A stretch of 48,842 bases of DNA from Burkholderiaceae bacterium (GCA_030151165.1 JASLEM010000011.1:1-48842), one strand, 5' to 3'; counted from the first letter of the stretch, positions 23,851 through 31,736 are shown. The notes: generated by a model not told the origin, from the sequence alone. Program-made: numbers and translations.

Positions 23851-25086
23851 TTATTTCAGGCTGACCTGCCGGGGTGCGGCGGCGTCGGCGGCGAAGGCGA
23901 TCTCGCCTTCGTGCGGCGCCACCTTCGCGCCCGGATGCGCCAGCGGGATGCTGTCGATCACGACGTCGTCAGTCGGCGCGAGACCCGAGCGGATCACCCG
24001 CAGGCCGCCGCGCAGTTCGCCGAGCTCGACCTGCTTCGTCCCGACCGTGCCGTCCTTGGCGACCGTCAGCACGAAGTGGTTGGCCTGGTCCGGCAGCACG
24101 GACGCGTCGGGCACCAGCATCACCGGCGCCGCCTTCGACATCGACAGCCGCACCCGCGCGAAGCCGCCCGGGGTCAGTTGCAGGTCGGCGTTGGGCACCG
24201 TCGCGCGGACGTGGATCGTGCCGCTGGAGCGGTCGAGCGCGTTGTCGATGAAGTTCAGCGTGCCGGTGCGGCCGAAGTTGTCGGAGTCGCCCACCGAGAT
24301 CGCCACCTTGTCCTGCGCGCCGGCGGCGCGGCCTTGCGAGTAGGTGGTGTAGTCGGCCTCGCTCATGTCGAAGTCGAGGTACATCGAGTCCAGCGACACG
24401 ATCGTGGTCAGCAGCGTCGTCGGGCTCGTCGCGCCGCGGCTGCCGGCCACGAGGTTGCCCACCGAGACCTGGTGGTTGCCGATGCGGCCGGTGAACGGCG
24501 CAGTCACGCGGGTGTGGTCGAGGTCGAAGCGCGCGTCGCGCACCTGCGCCTGCGCACCGTCGACCGCGGCCTGCGCGGCGAGCTTGTCGGCCATGCGCTG
24601 CTCGACGTTCTCGGTCGAGCCGGCGTCGGTCGCCTTCAGGGTCTGGGCGCGCACGAGTTCGCGGTTGGCGAGCTCGAAGCGCGCGTTGGCGGCCTCGAGC
24701 TGGGCCTGCGCCTGCGCGAGCTTGATCTGGTACGGCTCGGTGTCGATGACGAACAGCACGTCGCCCTTGTGGACGATGTCGCCGTCCTTGAAGTTGATCT
24801 GCGACAGCGTGCCGCCGACCTGGGCGCGCAGTTCGACCTTGTCGACGGCCGAATACTGGCCGAGGAAGGTCAGCTGGGAATCGAGGTTGCGCTGCAGCGG
24901 CTGGCTCACCGCCACCGACGGCAGCGCCGCCGGCGCGGCCGCGGCGTGCGACGCCGTGTTCGAGTGGGCCAGGCCGGCCGCGATCAGCCCGGCGAGCACC
25001 GCGCTCGCCCCCACCCACAGCTTCAGGCGCGACGGCGCGTGGCGGGCGGTCGAGGAAACGGCGGAATGTTGATGGTTCGTGTCCAT
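23851..25086 (-). CDS. RND efflux periplasmic adaptor
   Basis: A 411-residue membrane-fusion protein. An N-terminal signal anchor (about residues 24-45) leads to a lipoyl/barrel-sandwich half (VELRAQVGGTLSQINFKDGDIVHKGDVLFVID), an alpha-hairpin at about 115-190, the second lipoyl half (TRVTAPFTGRIGNHQVSVGNLV) and beta-barrel and membrane-proximal domains. There is no lipobox Cys, so it is probably anchored by the N-terminal helix. MexE/BpeE-like by pattern. It is the first gene of the operon, with 24 bases to the pump, and its promoter carries three copies of the TTAGATGAC operator. Confidence 0.95.
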   Translation of the reverse strand: MDTNHQHSAVSSTARHAPSRLKLWVGASAVLAGLIAAGLAHSNTASHAAAAPAALPSVAVSQPLQRNLDSQLTFLGQYSAVDKVELRAQVGGTLSQINFKDGDIVHKGDVLFVIDTEPYQIKLAQAQAQLEAANARFELANRELVRAQTLKATDAGSTENVEQRMADKLAAQAAVDGAQAQVRDARFDLDHTRVTAPFTGRIGNHQVSVGNLVAGSRGATSPTTLLTTIVSLDSMYLDFDMSEADYTTYSQGRAAGAQDKVAISVGDSDNFGRTGTLNFIDNALDRSSGTIHVRATVPNADLQLTPGGFARVRLSMSKAAPVMLVPDASVLPDQANHFVLTVAKDGTVGTKQVELGELRGGLRVIRSGLAPTDDVVIDSIPLAHPGAKVAPHEGEIAFAADAAAPRQVSLK

Positions 25087-25173
25087 GGTGAAGCCTCTTT
25101 CAGTGTGTGATTCGGTGCCCGCATCGCCGCCGGCCTGCCGTGGCGCTGCTCCGGTCGCAGTGCTCGCCGCCTC

Positions 25174-25258
25174 TTAGATGACGGAAAGTCACTAACGTGG
25201 AACGAATGCTAAGGGTCGTCATCTAAACTGTCAACAGTTAGATGACGTTATGTCTCTA
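25174..25258 (-). promoter_or_regulatory. TetR-regulated promoter of the RND efflux operon
   Basis: Minus-strand -35 TTGACA (25229-25234), 17-base spacer, -10 TAGCAT (25206-25211). Operators: TTAGATGACG at 25174-25183 followed by GTCACTAA; CGTCATCTAA at 25217-25226 inside the spacer; TTAGATGACG at 25238-25247 followed by GTCTCTAA. The last two form a 31-bp dyad with perfect 10-bp arms centred on the -35 box. A repressor bound here would block RNA polymerase directly. Nearly identical to the block at 16511-16598. Confidence 0.85.
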
Positions 25259-25328
25259 AATTTTTTTAGCCCCGGATCCGGCCGCCTTTTCCGCCGGAAA
25301 AGCGGCGAGCACGGCTCCGCCGCCGCCA

Positions 25329-25358
25329 CGCCGGCGCGCCATTCCGGGCGCGCCGGCG
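25329..25358 (-). terminator. Perfect 12-bp hairpin downstream of the thiolase gene
   Basis: CGCCGGCGCGCC and its exact inverse enclose a 6-base loop (ATTCCG), about 100 bases beyond the thiolase stop. It would insulate the RND promoter from thiolase transcription. No T run. Confidence 0.5.
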
Positions 25359-25458
25359 GACGCGAAACATGCACGGTCGACGAGCCGCCCGTCGAGGCCG
25401 CCGCCGGGATCGGGCCGCTGTGGCCTCCCAGCCCGGCGCGCCGCGGGCGGGCTTCGCG

Positions 25459-26730
25459 CTAGCGGTTCTCGAGCAGCGCCACGGTGCCGTGCCCGCCGTC
25501 GGCGCACACGCTGACGATGGCCTTCGACCCCTTGGGCATCGCCGCCAGTTCCTTGACCGCCTGGCTCAGGTCGCGCGCGCCGGTCGCGCCGAATGGATGG
25601 CCGATGGCGACCGAGCCCCCGTTGGGGTTGACGCGCTCGACCGGGAAGCGCCCCAGGTGGCGCGTGACGCCCGCGTGCCGCGCGATCCACGCCGGCGTCT
25701 CGAGCGCCGCGATGTTGGCCAGCGCCTGCGACGTGAACGCCTCGTGGATCTCCCACAGCGCGATGTCCTCGTAGCGCAGGCCGTGGCGATCGAGCAGGCG
25801 CGCGATGGCGATGGGCGGCGCCATCAGCAACCCGAGCGCCTTCCAGTCGACGGCCGCGATCTCGTAGTCCAGCAACTGCACCGCGGGGCCGGCGTCCAGG
25901 CGCTTCAAGCCCTGCGCAGAGGCGACCCACACACCGGCCGCGCCGTCGGTGATCGGCGTCGAGTTGCCGGCGGTCAGCGTGCCCTGGCCGCTCGTCCTGT
26001 CGAAGGCCGGCTGGAGCGAGGCGAGCTTCTCGAGCGTCGTGTCGGCGCGCGGGTTGGCGTCCCTCGCCAGTTCGGGCAGCGGGACGACCAGGTCGGCGAA
26101 GAAGCCGTTCTCCCAGCCCGCGGCGGCACGGCGATGCGTGTCGTAGGCCCACCGATCCTGCGCCTCGCGGGTGATGCCCCACTCCTTGGCGGTGATCTCC
26201 ATGTGCTCGCCCATCGTCAGGCCGGTGCTGCGGTTGGCCCAGCCCTTGGTCGGCAGGTTGAAGTCGGTCGGCGCGAGGCGGCCGAACGCGGCCAGCGCCT
26301 CGGCCGGGTTCTTCGCGAACAGCGCCCGCAGCCGGTCCGACGCGTCCGCGGTCAGGCCGATCGGCGCGCGGCTCATCGTCTCGGCGCCGCCGACGAGCGC
26401 GACGTCGATGCCCGGCCCGATCATGCCCGCCGCCGAGAACGCGGCGGTCATGCTCGTCGAACACGCCAGCACCACGGAGTACGCCGGCACCGTCGGGTCG
26501 AGCTTCGCGTCGAGCCAGATCTCGCGCGCGAGGTTGCTCCAGGCCAGGTTGGGGATCACGGTGCCCCACAGCACGAGGTCGGGCCGGCCGCCCTCGACCT
26601 GCCGCGCCATGGCCTGCACCACCGGCACGGACAACGTGAGCGCGTCGTGGTGCGCCAGCGCGCCGCCGCCGCGACCGAACGGGGTGCGCAGGCCGGCCAC
26701 GAGATGGATGTCTTGCTTGAAGCGTGTCAT
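25459..26730 (-). CDS. Thiolase-family acyl-CoA acetyltransferase
   Basis: A 423-residue protein with thiolase landmarks: nucleophile Cys90 in VVLACSTSMTA, the EIHEAFTSQALAN segment, NPNGGSVAIGHPFGATGARDL with the catalytic His, and a C-terminal CADGGHG in the position of the usual CxGGGMG. The last motif is altered (Asp and His in place of Gly and Met), though the catalytic Cys is kept. FadI-like thiolases end fatty-acid beta-oxidation by cleaving 3-ketoacyl-CoA. No fadB/fadJ partner is adjacent, so the pathway here is unclear. A GAGAG ribosome-binding site precedes the ATG. Confidence 0.9.
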   Translation of the reverse strand: MTRFKQDIHLVAGLRTPFGRGGGALAHHDALTLSVPVVQAMARQVEGGRPDLVLWGTVIPNLAWSNLAREIWLDAKLDPTVPAYSVVLACSTSMTAAFSAAGMIGPGIDVALVGGAETMSRAPIGLTADASDRLRALFAKNPAEALAAFGRLAPTDFNLPTKGWANRSTGLTMGEHMEITAKEWGITREAQDRWAYDTHRRAAAGWENGFFADLVVPLPELARDANPRADTTLEKLASLQPAFDRTSGQGTLTAGNSTPITDGAAGVWVASAQGLKRLDAGPAVQLLDYEIAAVDWKALGLLMAPPIAIARLLDRHGLRYEDIALWEIHEAFTSQALANIAALETPAWIARHAGVTRHLGRFPVERVNPNGGSVAIGHPFGATGARDLSQAVKELAAMPKGSKAIVSVCADGGHGTVALLENR

Positions 26731-27181
26731 GTCGAGCTCTCGATCTGAAGTTCACCGGGACGGGCATCCCGTGCCACCGCCCTGGACGACGCCGACGATT
26801 CGCCATCCGAATCCATCGACGCGATCGCCGCGCGGCAAGTCGGCGCAACTATCTCCAATTTCCGACGAGTCAGTCGTCCTCGACAGCAGAGGCCTGCCAA
26901 GCGTCAATGCCAATTGAATATTCCTAATGTCGACCGGCCGAATTGACGGCAGCGATGAATGTTAGGTGCAATGCAGCTGTCAATAATTGCCATGTTCGCG
27001 TCCATTTCGGACACGCTGCGGCGCAACGTCCCGGCAGGCACGATTCTTCATCCGGGCATCGGCTCGGTCGGCGAAAGGACGCGATTGCGGAGCCGCCGAT
27101 CCGGCGCGTCCGGCCGGCGTCGCCGCGCCGGGCCGGGCCGGCCGACGACGTCGATGAAGCCTCAGGCCCTCCCGGGCGGCG
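26731..27181. other. Intergenic region upstream of the thiolase gene
   Basis: 450 bases between the thiolase start and the GlxA-like stop, both on the minus strand. The part at 26830-27000 is A/T-richer and contains a minus-strand TTGACA box (26978-26983) that could belong to the thiolase promoter, though a matching -10 is weak. Short ORFs here show no plausible protein character. Confidence 0.4.
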
Positions 27182-28204
27182 TCATCTCGGGCGGGCGTAG
27201 GTCGAGATCCGCAGGCGAGGCAGGCCCGAGTCGGGCGCATTCCGGCGCTGGACCGCGCCCGCCGAGGCCCGGACTTCGGACGGCGTCGCGCGCACCTGCC
27301 GGATGAACGCACGGCGCATGCGCTGCTCGTCGCCGAAGCCGAAGCGCACGGCGATCGACGCGAAGGGTGTCTGGCTCTTCTCGATGGCTTCCCGCGCCGC
27401 CCCGACGCGCAGCGACTCGACGAGCTTGGCCGGCGTCATGCGCGTGTGCGCGACGCAGGTGCGGGTGAGCGTGCGGATGCTCATCGCGGCGCGGTCGGCG
27501 AGGATCTCGGCGCGGAGGTCCGCACCCAGGTTGGCGACGATCCACGCGATCAGCCGCTGCATCGGCCCCTTCGCGTCCGAGATCTGCGTCGACAGGATGC
27601 TGCTGATCTGCGACTGGCCGCCGGGCCGCTTGAAGAAGACCACCAGCATGCGCGCCGCGCTCAGCGCCATGTCGATGCCGAGGTCGTCCTCGATCAGGGC
27701 GAGGGTCAGGTCGACGCTCGCGCTGACGCCGCCGGAGGTCCACATCCCGCCGTCGCAGATCCAGATCGGGTCGCGCTCCAGCTTGATCTGCGGGAAGCGC
27801 TGCTCGAACTCGTCGCCATAGGCCCAGTGCGTCGCGACGCGCCGCCCCGTGAGCAGCCCGGCCTCGGCGGCGAGGAAGGCCCCGGTGCACACGCAGGCGA
27901 CCCGCGACGCGAGGCCGGCGAGTCGCCGGACGCCCTCGATCAGCGCCCGGTCGTTCGCGGCCTGGGGCGCCGCGGTGCCGCCGGGGATGATGAGCGTGTC
28001 GATCGGCCCGGCGAGCGTGGCGAGGGGGGCGCTGTCGAACGACAGCCCCGGGCAGTCGCTCTCGACGCGGCCGCCCGCGAGCGAACACAGGATCACCTGG
28101 TAGTGCTCGAGCCCGGTCGCACGCAGCGCCTGCGCCGGCCCGGCGACGTCGTAGGAGGCGACTCCTTCATAAAGGAGAAAGCAGACGACGTGGGGCGGGG
28201 TCAT
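27182..28204 (-). CDS. GlxA-family AraC-type transcriptional regulator
   Basis: About 340 residues from the ATG at 28204; a TTG 15 bases upstream is possible but less likely. The N-terminal half is a DJ-1/PfpI (class I glutamine amidotransferase-like) domain: VVCFLLYEGVASYDVAGPAQAL, TLIIPGGTAAP, and the nucleophile-elbow Cys in VACVCTGAFLAAEAGLLTGRRVATHW. The C-terminal 100 residues form an AraC DNA-binding domain (AAMSIRTLTRTCVAHTRMTPAKLVESLRV, then FASIAVRFGFGDEQRMRRAFIRQV). Such regulators act on catabolic or stress genes. No target is evident; an unusual repeat cluster lies upstream at 28281-28337. Confidence 0.93.
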   Translation of the reverse strand: MTPPHVVCFLLYEGVASYDVAGPAQALRATGLEHYQVILCSLAGGRVESDCPGLSFDSAPLATLAGPIDTLIIPGGTAAPQAANDRALIEGVRRLAGLASRVACVCTGAFLAAEAGLLTGRRVATHWAYGDEFEQRFPQIKLERDPIWICDGGMWTSGGVSASVDLTLALIEDDLGIDMALSAARMLVVFFKRPGGQSQISSILSTQISDAKGPMQRLIAWIVANLGADLRAEILADRAAMSIRTLTRTCVAHTRMTPAKLVESLRVGAAREAIEKSQTPFASIAVRFGFGDEQRMRRAFIRQVRATPSEVRASAGAVQRRNAPDSGLPRLRISTYARPR

Positions 28205-28219
28205 TCGATGGCGGCGCAA

Positions 28220-28572
28220 TGCGATGCAACGTGGCGCACGATATCAGATGGAGGCGAATCCAGCCGCCGTGACCGCCATTTCGTAATTGCACGATCTCGC
28301 CATTCCGCAATTCCGCAATTCCGTAATTACGCAATTGGCGCCAGCGTCGGTGATGAAGACGGTCGCCCGGCGCATTGACCGCCATCACCGATGGGATCAA
28401 CGATCCGGATCGACGGCAGCTCGGGCCATTGGCATCGCAATTGGAAAATCGTCCCAGACCCGCGAATCCTCCCGTTCGCCGATCGATCGCCGGCCCGGAT
28501 CGGACCGGCAGGCACGGATCCCGGGCGACCTGCCGGCGCCGCGCCGGCGACCGAAGCCGCCGGCGGCCGCGC
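28220..28572. other. Intergenic region with A/T-rich repeat cluster and GC hairpins
   Basis: About 350 bases between the GlxA-like start and the SRPBCC stop. It contains the repeat cluster at 28281-28337 (separate entry), then unremarkable sequence, then GC-rich self-complementary stretches around 28531-28565 (for example GCCGGC-GCCGC-GCCGGC) that may end the SRPBCC transcript. No convincing ORF. Confidence 0.5.
28281..28337. repeat. Short tandem/inverted CGCAATT repeat cluster
   Basis: Units related to CGCAATTC occur head to tail (CCGCAATT, CCGCAATT, CCGTAATTA, CGCAATTGG), with an inverted CGTAATTGC at 28282-28290 and a perfect palindrome CGTAATTACG at 28322-28331. The period is close to 10 bases, about one helical turn. 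It lies 80-130 bases upstream of the GlxA-like gene, so it may be a cooperative regulator-binding array. Confidence 0.6.
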
Positions 28573-29076
28573 TCAGCCGCGCGTGGCGAGGAAGGCGTCC
28601 AGCTGTTCGAACGTCTCCGGCATCGCCTCGCCCATGCCTTCGATCGCGACGTCGAGCGCTTCCTTGGTCGGATAGAGCTCGCTCATCACCAGCAGCGTCT
28701 TGCCGTCCTTCTCCTCGAAGGTGACCGTCGTGACGGCGCCTTCCTCGCTCTCCTCGTTGGTCCAGACGATGCGCGCGTTCGGCACCACCTCGAGGTAGCG
28801 GCCGAAGAACGCCATGGGCTGCGGGAACTTCGGATGCGCGAACTCGAGACGATAGCCGCCGCCGACCCGCACGTCCTGCTCGCACGACAGCAGCGTCGCG
28901 CCGCTCGACTTCGGCACCCACCACTGCTTGAACAGCTCGGGCCGCGTCCAGGCCTCGAACACGAGGTGCACCGGGGCGTCGAAGGTTCGGGTGACGACCA
29001 TCTCGCGGTCGGACTTGCGCTCCGACGACGTGCGGTTCCCTTTGCCGCCGGATTCACTCTCGTTGCTTGCGACCAT
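28573..29076 (-). CDS. SRPBCC (AHSA1/START-like) family protein
   Basis: A 167-residue protein. After a polar leader of about 25 residues the AHSA1 domain begins: VVTRTFDAPVHLVFEAWTRPELFKQWWVPKS, then GGGYRLEFAHP, FFGRYLEVVPNARIVWTNEE and a C-terminal amphipathic helix. These helix-grip proteins bind hydrophobic ligands; the reaction, if any, is unknown. It starts 23 bases inside the upstream ArsR gene, after GGAGAAA, so the two are translationally coupled. ArsR-SRPBCC pairs are a frequent two-gene unit in Proteobacteria. Confidence 0.92.
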   Translation of the reverse strand: MVASNESESGGKGNRTSSERKSDREMVVTRTFDAPVHLVFEAWTRPELFKQWWVPKSSGATLLSCEQDVRVGGGYRLEFAHPKFPQPMAFFGRYLEVVPNARIVWTNEESEEGAVTTVTFEEKDGKTLLVMSELYPTKEALDVAIEGMGEAMPETFEQLDAFLATRG

Positions 29077-29419
29077 CGCGTTTCTCCTTGCGTTTCAGTT
29101 CATCGATGACAGTGTCGAGCGCATCGAAGCGCTCGGCCCACATCTGGCGGTAGCTCTCGATCCAGGCCGCCTCTTCCTCGAGCCGGCGCGGGCCGAGCTT
29201 GCAGGTGCGCACCCGGCCCACCTTCTCGGTGACGACGAGTTCGGCCTGCTCGAGGACGCCGATGTGCTTGCGCATGCCGGTCAGGGTCATGCGGAAGCGG
29301 CCGGCGAGCACCGTGACGGACGCGTCGGCACGCATCAACTGCTCCAGCACGCCGCGCCGGACGGGGTCCGACAACGCGGCGAACGACGCATCGAAGCGAG
29401 CGGGATAATACTGAGCCAT
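29054..29419 (-). CDS. ArsR-family winged-helix regulator
   Basis: A 121-residue protein. ASFAALSDPVRRGVLEQLMRADASVTVLAGRFRMTLTGMRKHIGVLEQAELV is a typical ArsR helix-turn-helix, followed by a wing (EKVGRVRTCKLGP) and a long C-terminal helix. No Cys pairs for metal binding are present, so a metal sensor is unlikely; this is the branch usually paired with SRPBCC proteins. It starts 5 bases after the monooxygenase stop and overlaps the SRPBCC start, so the three genes form one operon. A dyad at its own start codon suggests autoregulation. Confidence 0.93.
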   Translation of the reverse strand: MAQYYPARFDASFAALSDPVRRGVLEQLMRADASVTVLAGRFRMTLTGMRKHIGVLEQAELVVTEKVGRVRTCKLGPRRLEEEAAWIESYRQMWAERFDALDTVIDELKRKEKRDGRKQRE

Positions 29420-29431
29420 TCGGTTCAGTAT
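29408..29431 (-). promoter_or_regulatory. Dyad operator over the ArsR start codon
   Basis: Perfect 7-bp arms ATACTGA and TCAGTAT with a 10-base spacer that includes the ArsR ATG and the end of the monooxygenase gene. Placed to repress an internal promoter or translation of ArsR-SRPBCC. The half-site TCAGTAT also occurs at 31003-31009 before the monooxygenase gene. Confidence 0.6.
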
Positions 29432-30990
29432 GGCATGGGCGGGGGTGACGCGCAAGCACGCGCCCCGTCGAGCGGCGGCGCGCGGCGCCACCACCGCGCG
29501 AGCGCCTCGCCCAGGCCGTCCACGTCGTCGCCGTCGCCGGCCCAGGCGATGCACGCGTCCGGCCGCACCAGCATCGACGGGCCGGTGTCGACGGCGATGC
29601 AGCGGATCGCCGGCGTGGCGGTCGCGGCGAGGCGCGACGCGCGGCCATCGCCCGACGCATCGAGCAGGACCCCGGCGCCGTCCGTCATGGCGTCGTACAA
29701 CGAGCGCGCCGCGCCCGCCTGCGGGATCGCGCGGTCGCCGGCCAAGCGGCCGACGTCGTCGCGCGTCGACCCGAGGTCGTAGCGCGTGCCGAGGCCGCTG
29801 GTCATCTCGCCGACGGCGCGGTTGACGTCGTCGAACGCCATCAGGCTCGCGAAGAGCTCGCGCATCGCGCCGGACTGCGGGTCGGGCCGCAGGAGCGCGA
29901 TCTGCGCGAGCGTGTTCGCGAGCACGGCCTGCGCGACGGGGCGGCGCTCGGCGGTGTAGGTGTCGAGCAGTCCGGCGGGCTGCTCGCCGCGCACGACCGC
30001 GGCGAGCTTCCAGCCGAGGTTCGCGGCGTCGACGAGCCCGAGGCCCAGGCCCTGGCCGCCGAACGGCGTGTGCACGTGGGCCGCGTCGCCGGCCAGCAGC
30101 ACGCGACCGCGTCGATAGGTGTCGACGAGCCGCGTGTTGTCCGTCCAGCGGCTGGCGCTGTCGAGCGCCTCGACGCGCACGTCCGCGCCGCTGATGCGGC
30201 GCAGCACGGCCTCGATCTCGTCGCGCGCGACGGGCGCCTGGCGATCCTCGGGCGTGCCGGTGAAGTCCAGCATGAACAGCCGGCCGGGGAACGGCCCGTA
30301 CGACAGCACGCCGCGCTCGGTGCGCCGCCAGCCGCCGGGCAGCAGGCGCTCGGGGTGGTCGATGCGCGCGACGGCCTGGTAGAACGTCGAGGTCGGCGGC
30401 GTGCCGGGGAAGTCGAAGCCCGCCATCTTGCGGACGCCGCTGCGCCCGCCATCGCAGCCGACAAGCCAGCCGCAGCGCAGCCGCCCCTCGCCCGACGCGG
30501 ACGTCCACGTGACGTCGACGCCGTCGGCCCGCTGGGCGATCGCGACGACCTCGCAGCCGCGGCGCACCTCGATGCCGAGCTCGCGCACGCGATCCGCGAG
30601 CATGGCCTCGACGGCGTGCTGGTCGACCGGACGCGCGCGCCGCCCCGGCTCCTTCTGCGCCTCCTTGCGGATCAGCGCCAGGCCCGCGAAGTGGCCGCTG
30701 AAGCGGGAGCCGCGGCCGCGCACGTCCGGCCCGGCCTGCGCGGTGAACTGCTTCATCGCGTCGAAGGTGCGCTCCTCGGCGGCCGCGACGGCCGCGGCCA
30801 TCCCGCGCCGCTGCAACGCCTCGCTGGCCAGCGGCCCGATCCCCAGTGCCTTCACGGCCATGCTCGCGGTGGCCAGGCTCTCCAGCACGACGACGCGCAC
30901 GCCGCCCAGGGCCAGCTCGACCGCCGCGAGCAACCCGACCGGGCCCGCGCCGACGATCACCACCTCGATCCGCTCATCCATGGACTTCAT
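29425..30990 (-). CDS. FAD-dependent aromatic monooxygenase (group A)
   Basis: A 521-residue flavoprotein hydroxylase. GxGxxG is in VIVGAGPVGLLAAVELALGG (residues 11-30), the DG motif in VGCDGGRSGVRKMAGF, and the GD motif in VLLAGDAAHVHTPFGGQGLGLGLVDAANLGWKLA. The thioredoxin-like C-terminal domain is present. Relatives hydroxylate phenolics or inactivate rifampicin and tetracyclines, so an antibiotic or aromatic substrate is possible; the exact one cannot be read from sequence. It faces a TetR gene across a 46-base region with paired palindromes and leads the ArsR-SRPBCC operon. A second start lies at 30981. Confidence 0.93.
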   Translation of the reverse strand: MKSMDERIEVVIVGAGPVGLLAAVELALGGVRVVVLESLATASMAVKALGIGPLASEALQRRGMAAAVAAAEERTFDAMKQFTAQAGPDVRGRGSRFSGHFAGLALIRKEAQKEPGRRARPVDQHAVEAMLADRVRELGIEVRRGCEVVAIAQRADGVDVTWTSASGEGRLRCGWLVGCDGGRSGVRKMAGFDFPGTPPTSTFYQAVARIDHPERLLPGGWRRTERGVLSYGPFPGRLFMLDFTGTPEDRQAPVARDEIEAVLRRISGADVRVEALDSASRWTDNTRLVDTYRRGRVLLAGDAAHVHTPFGGQGLGLGLVDAANLGWKLAAVVRGEQPAGLLDTYTAERRPVAQAVLANTLAQIALLRPDPQSGAMRELFASLMAFDDVNRAVGEMTSGLGTRYDLGSTRDDVGRLAGDRAIPQAGAARSLYDAMTDGAGVLLDASGDGRASRLAATATPAIRCIAVDTGPSMLVRPDACIAWAGDGDDVDGLGEALARWWRRAPPLDGARACASPPPMPY

Positions 30991-30997
30991 CCCAACA

Positions 30998-31030
30998 TGT
31001 ACTCAGTATATTTAGTGTACTCAGTACAAT
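30998..31030. promoter_or_regulatory. Paired palindromic operators and overlapping promoters, monooxygenase/TetR
   Basis: Two copies of TGTACTCAGTAYA, at 30998-31010 and 31016-31028, start 18 bases apart; the second is a perfect 13-bp palindrome around a central base. A plus-strand -10 box TACAAT (31025-31030) lies inside the second and a minus-strand TATACT (31005-31010) inside the first, so a bound TetR would block both divergent promoters. Confidence 0.75.
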
Positions 31031-31036
31031 AAAACC

Positions 31037-31675
31037 ATGTCAACGCCGTCCGACCTCCGATCGCGCAAGCGCCTCGCCACGCGGCAAGGCATCTCCAACG
31101 CCGCCACGCGCCTGTTCGCCGAGCGCGGCTTCGACCGCGTGACGGTGGACGAGATCGCCGCCGCGGCCGATGTCGGCCGCATGACCGTGTTCAACCACTT
31201 CCCGCGCAAGGAAGACCTGTTCTTCGACCGCGACGAGGAGGCGCGCGAGGCCCTGCGCGCGGCGCTGCGGCAACGCGACCCGCGCGTCGCGCCGCTCGAG
31301 ACGCTGCGCCGGCTCGCCCATCGCCTGGTCGCCGAGCAGCGGCCGTATCTCGAGTTCTCCGCCGCGAGCCAGGGCTTCGTGGAGACGATCGGCGCCAGCG
31401 AGTCGCTGAAGGCCCGCGCCCGCGCGATCCGCGACGAGATCGCGCAGGACGTCGCCGCGGCGCTCGCCGCGAGCGTCGGGCGCGATGCGGACGATCCCGC
31501 CGCCCACTTCGCGGCCACGCTGCTGCTCGCGACGTGGACGGCCGGCCTCGCGCAGGCGCACCAGCGCTTCCGGCAAGGGCAGGACACCGAGGCCGCGAAG
31601 GCCGTCTTCCTCGCCATCGTCGACAAGGGCGCGCTCGCCCTGGAAGCCGCGATGGCCGGCACGCCGTACGCCTGA
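31037..31675 (+). CDS. TetR-family regulator of the monooxygenase operon
   Basis: A 212-residue protein. A leader rich in Arg/Lys (SDLRSRKRLATRQGISNAATRLF) precedes the helix-turn-helix (FDRVTVDEIAAAADVGRMTVFNHFPRKEDLF). The -10 box TACAAT ends 6 bases before the ATG and no Shine-Dalgarno is present, so the message is probably leaderless. Divergent layout and shared operators make it the likely repressor of the FAD monooxygenase, ArsR and SRPBCC genes and of itself. The ligand is presumably the monooxygenase substrate. Confidence 0.93.
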   Translation: MSTPSDLRSRKRLATRQGISNAATRLFAERGFDRVTVDEIAAAADVGRMTVFNHFPRKEDLFFDRDEEAREALRAALRQRDPRVAPLETLRRLAHRLVAEQRPYLEFSAASQGFVETIGASESLKARARAIRDEIAQDVAAALAASVGRDADDPAAHFAATLLLATWTAGLAQAHQRFRQGQDTEAAKAVFLAIVDKGALALEAAMAGTPYA

Positions 31676-31736
31676 AGCCGCGCGCGCCCGGCGGAATGCG
31701 CGCACAGTCGAGGCCTCGCGATGACGAAGGACGGCG

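Larger units (their letters stand above)
25087..25458. other. Control region between the RND operon and the thiolase gene
   Basis: This gap holds the RND promoter/operator block (25174-25258, separate entry), a run of T near 25261-25267, a partly self-complementary CCTTTTCC/GGAAAAGC element around 25284-25303, and a perfect 12-bp hairpin at 25329-25358. No ORF in it looks like a gene. Confidence 0.6.

Noticed and set aside
21742..25110. A plus-strand frame of 1122 codons across the RND pump and adaptor genes
   Set aside because: Composition is the His/Arg/Asp-rich pattern of a reverse shadow in GC-rich DNA, and the minus-strand genes there are unmistakable.
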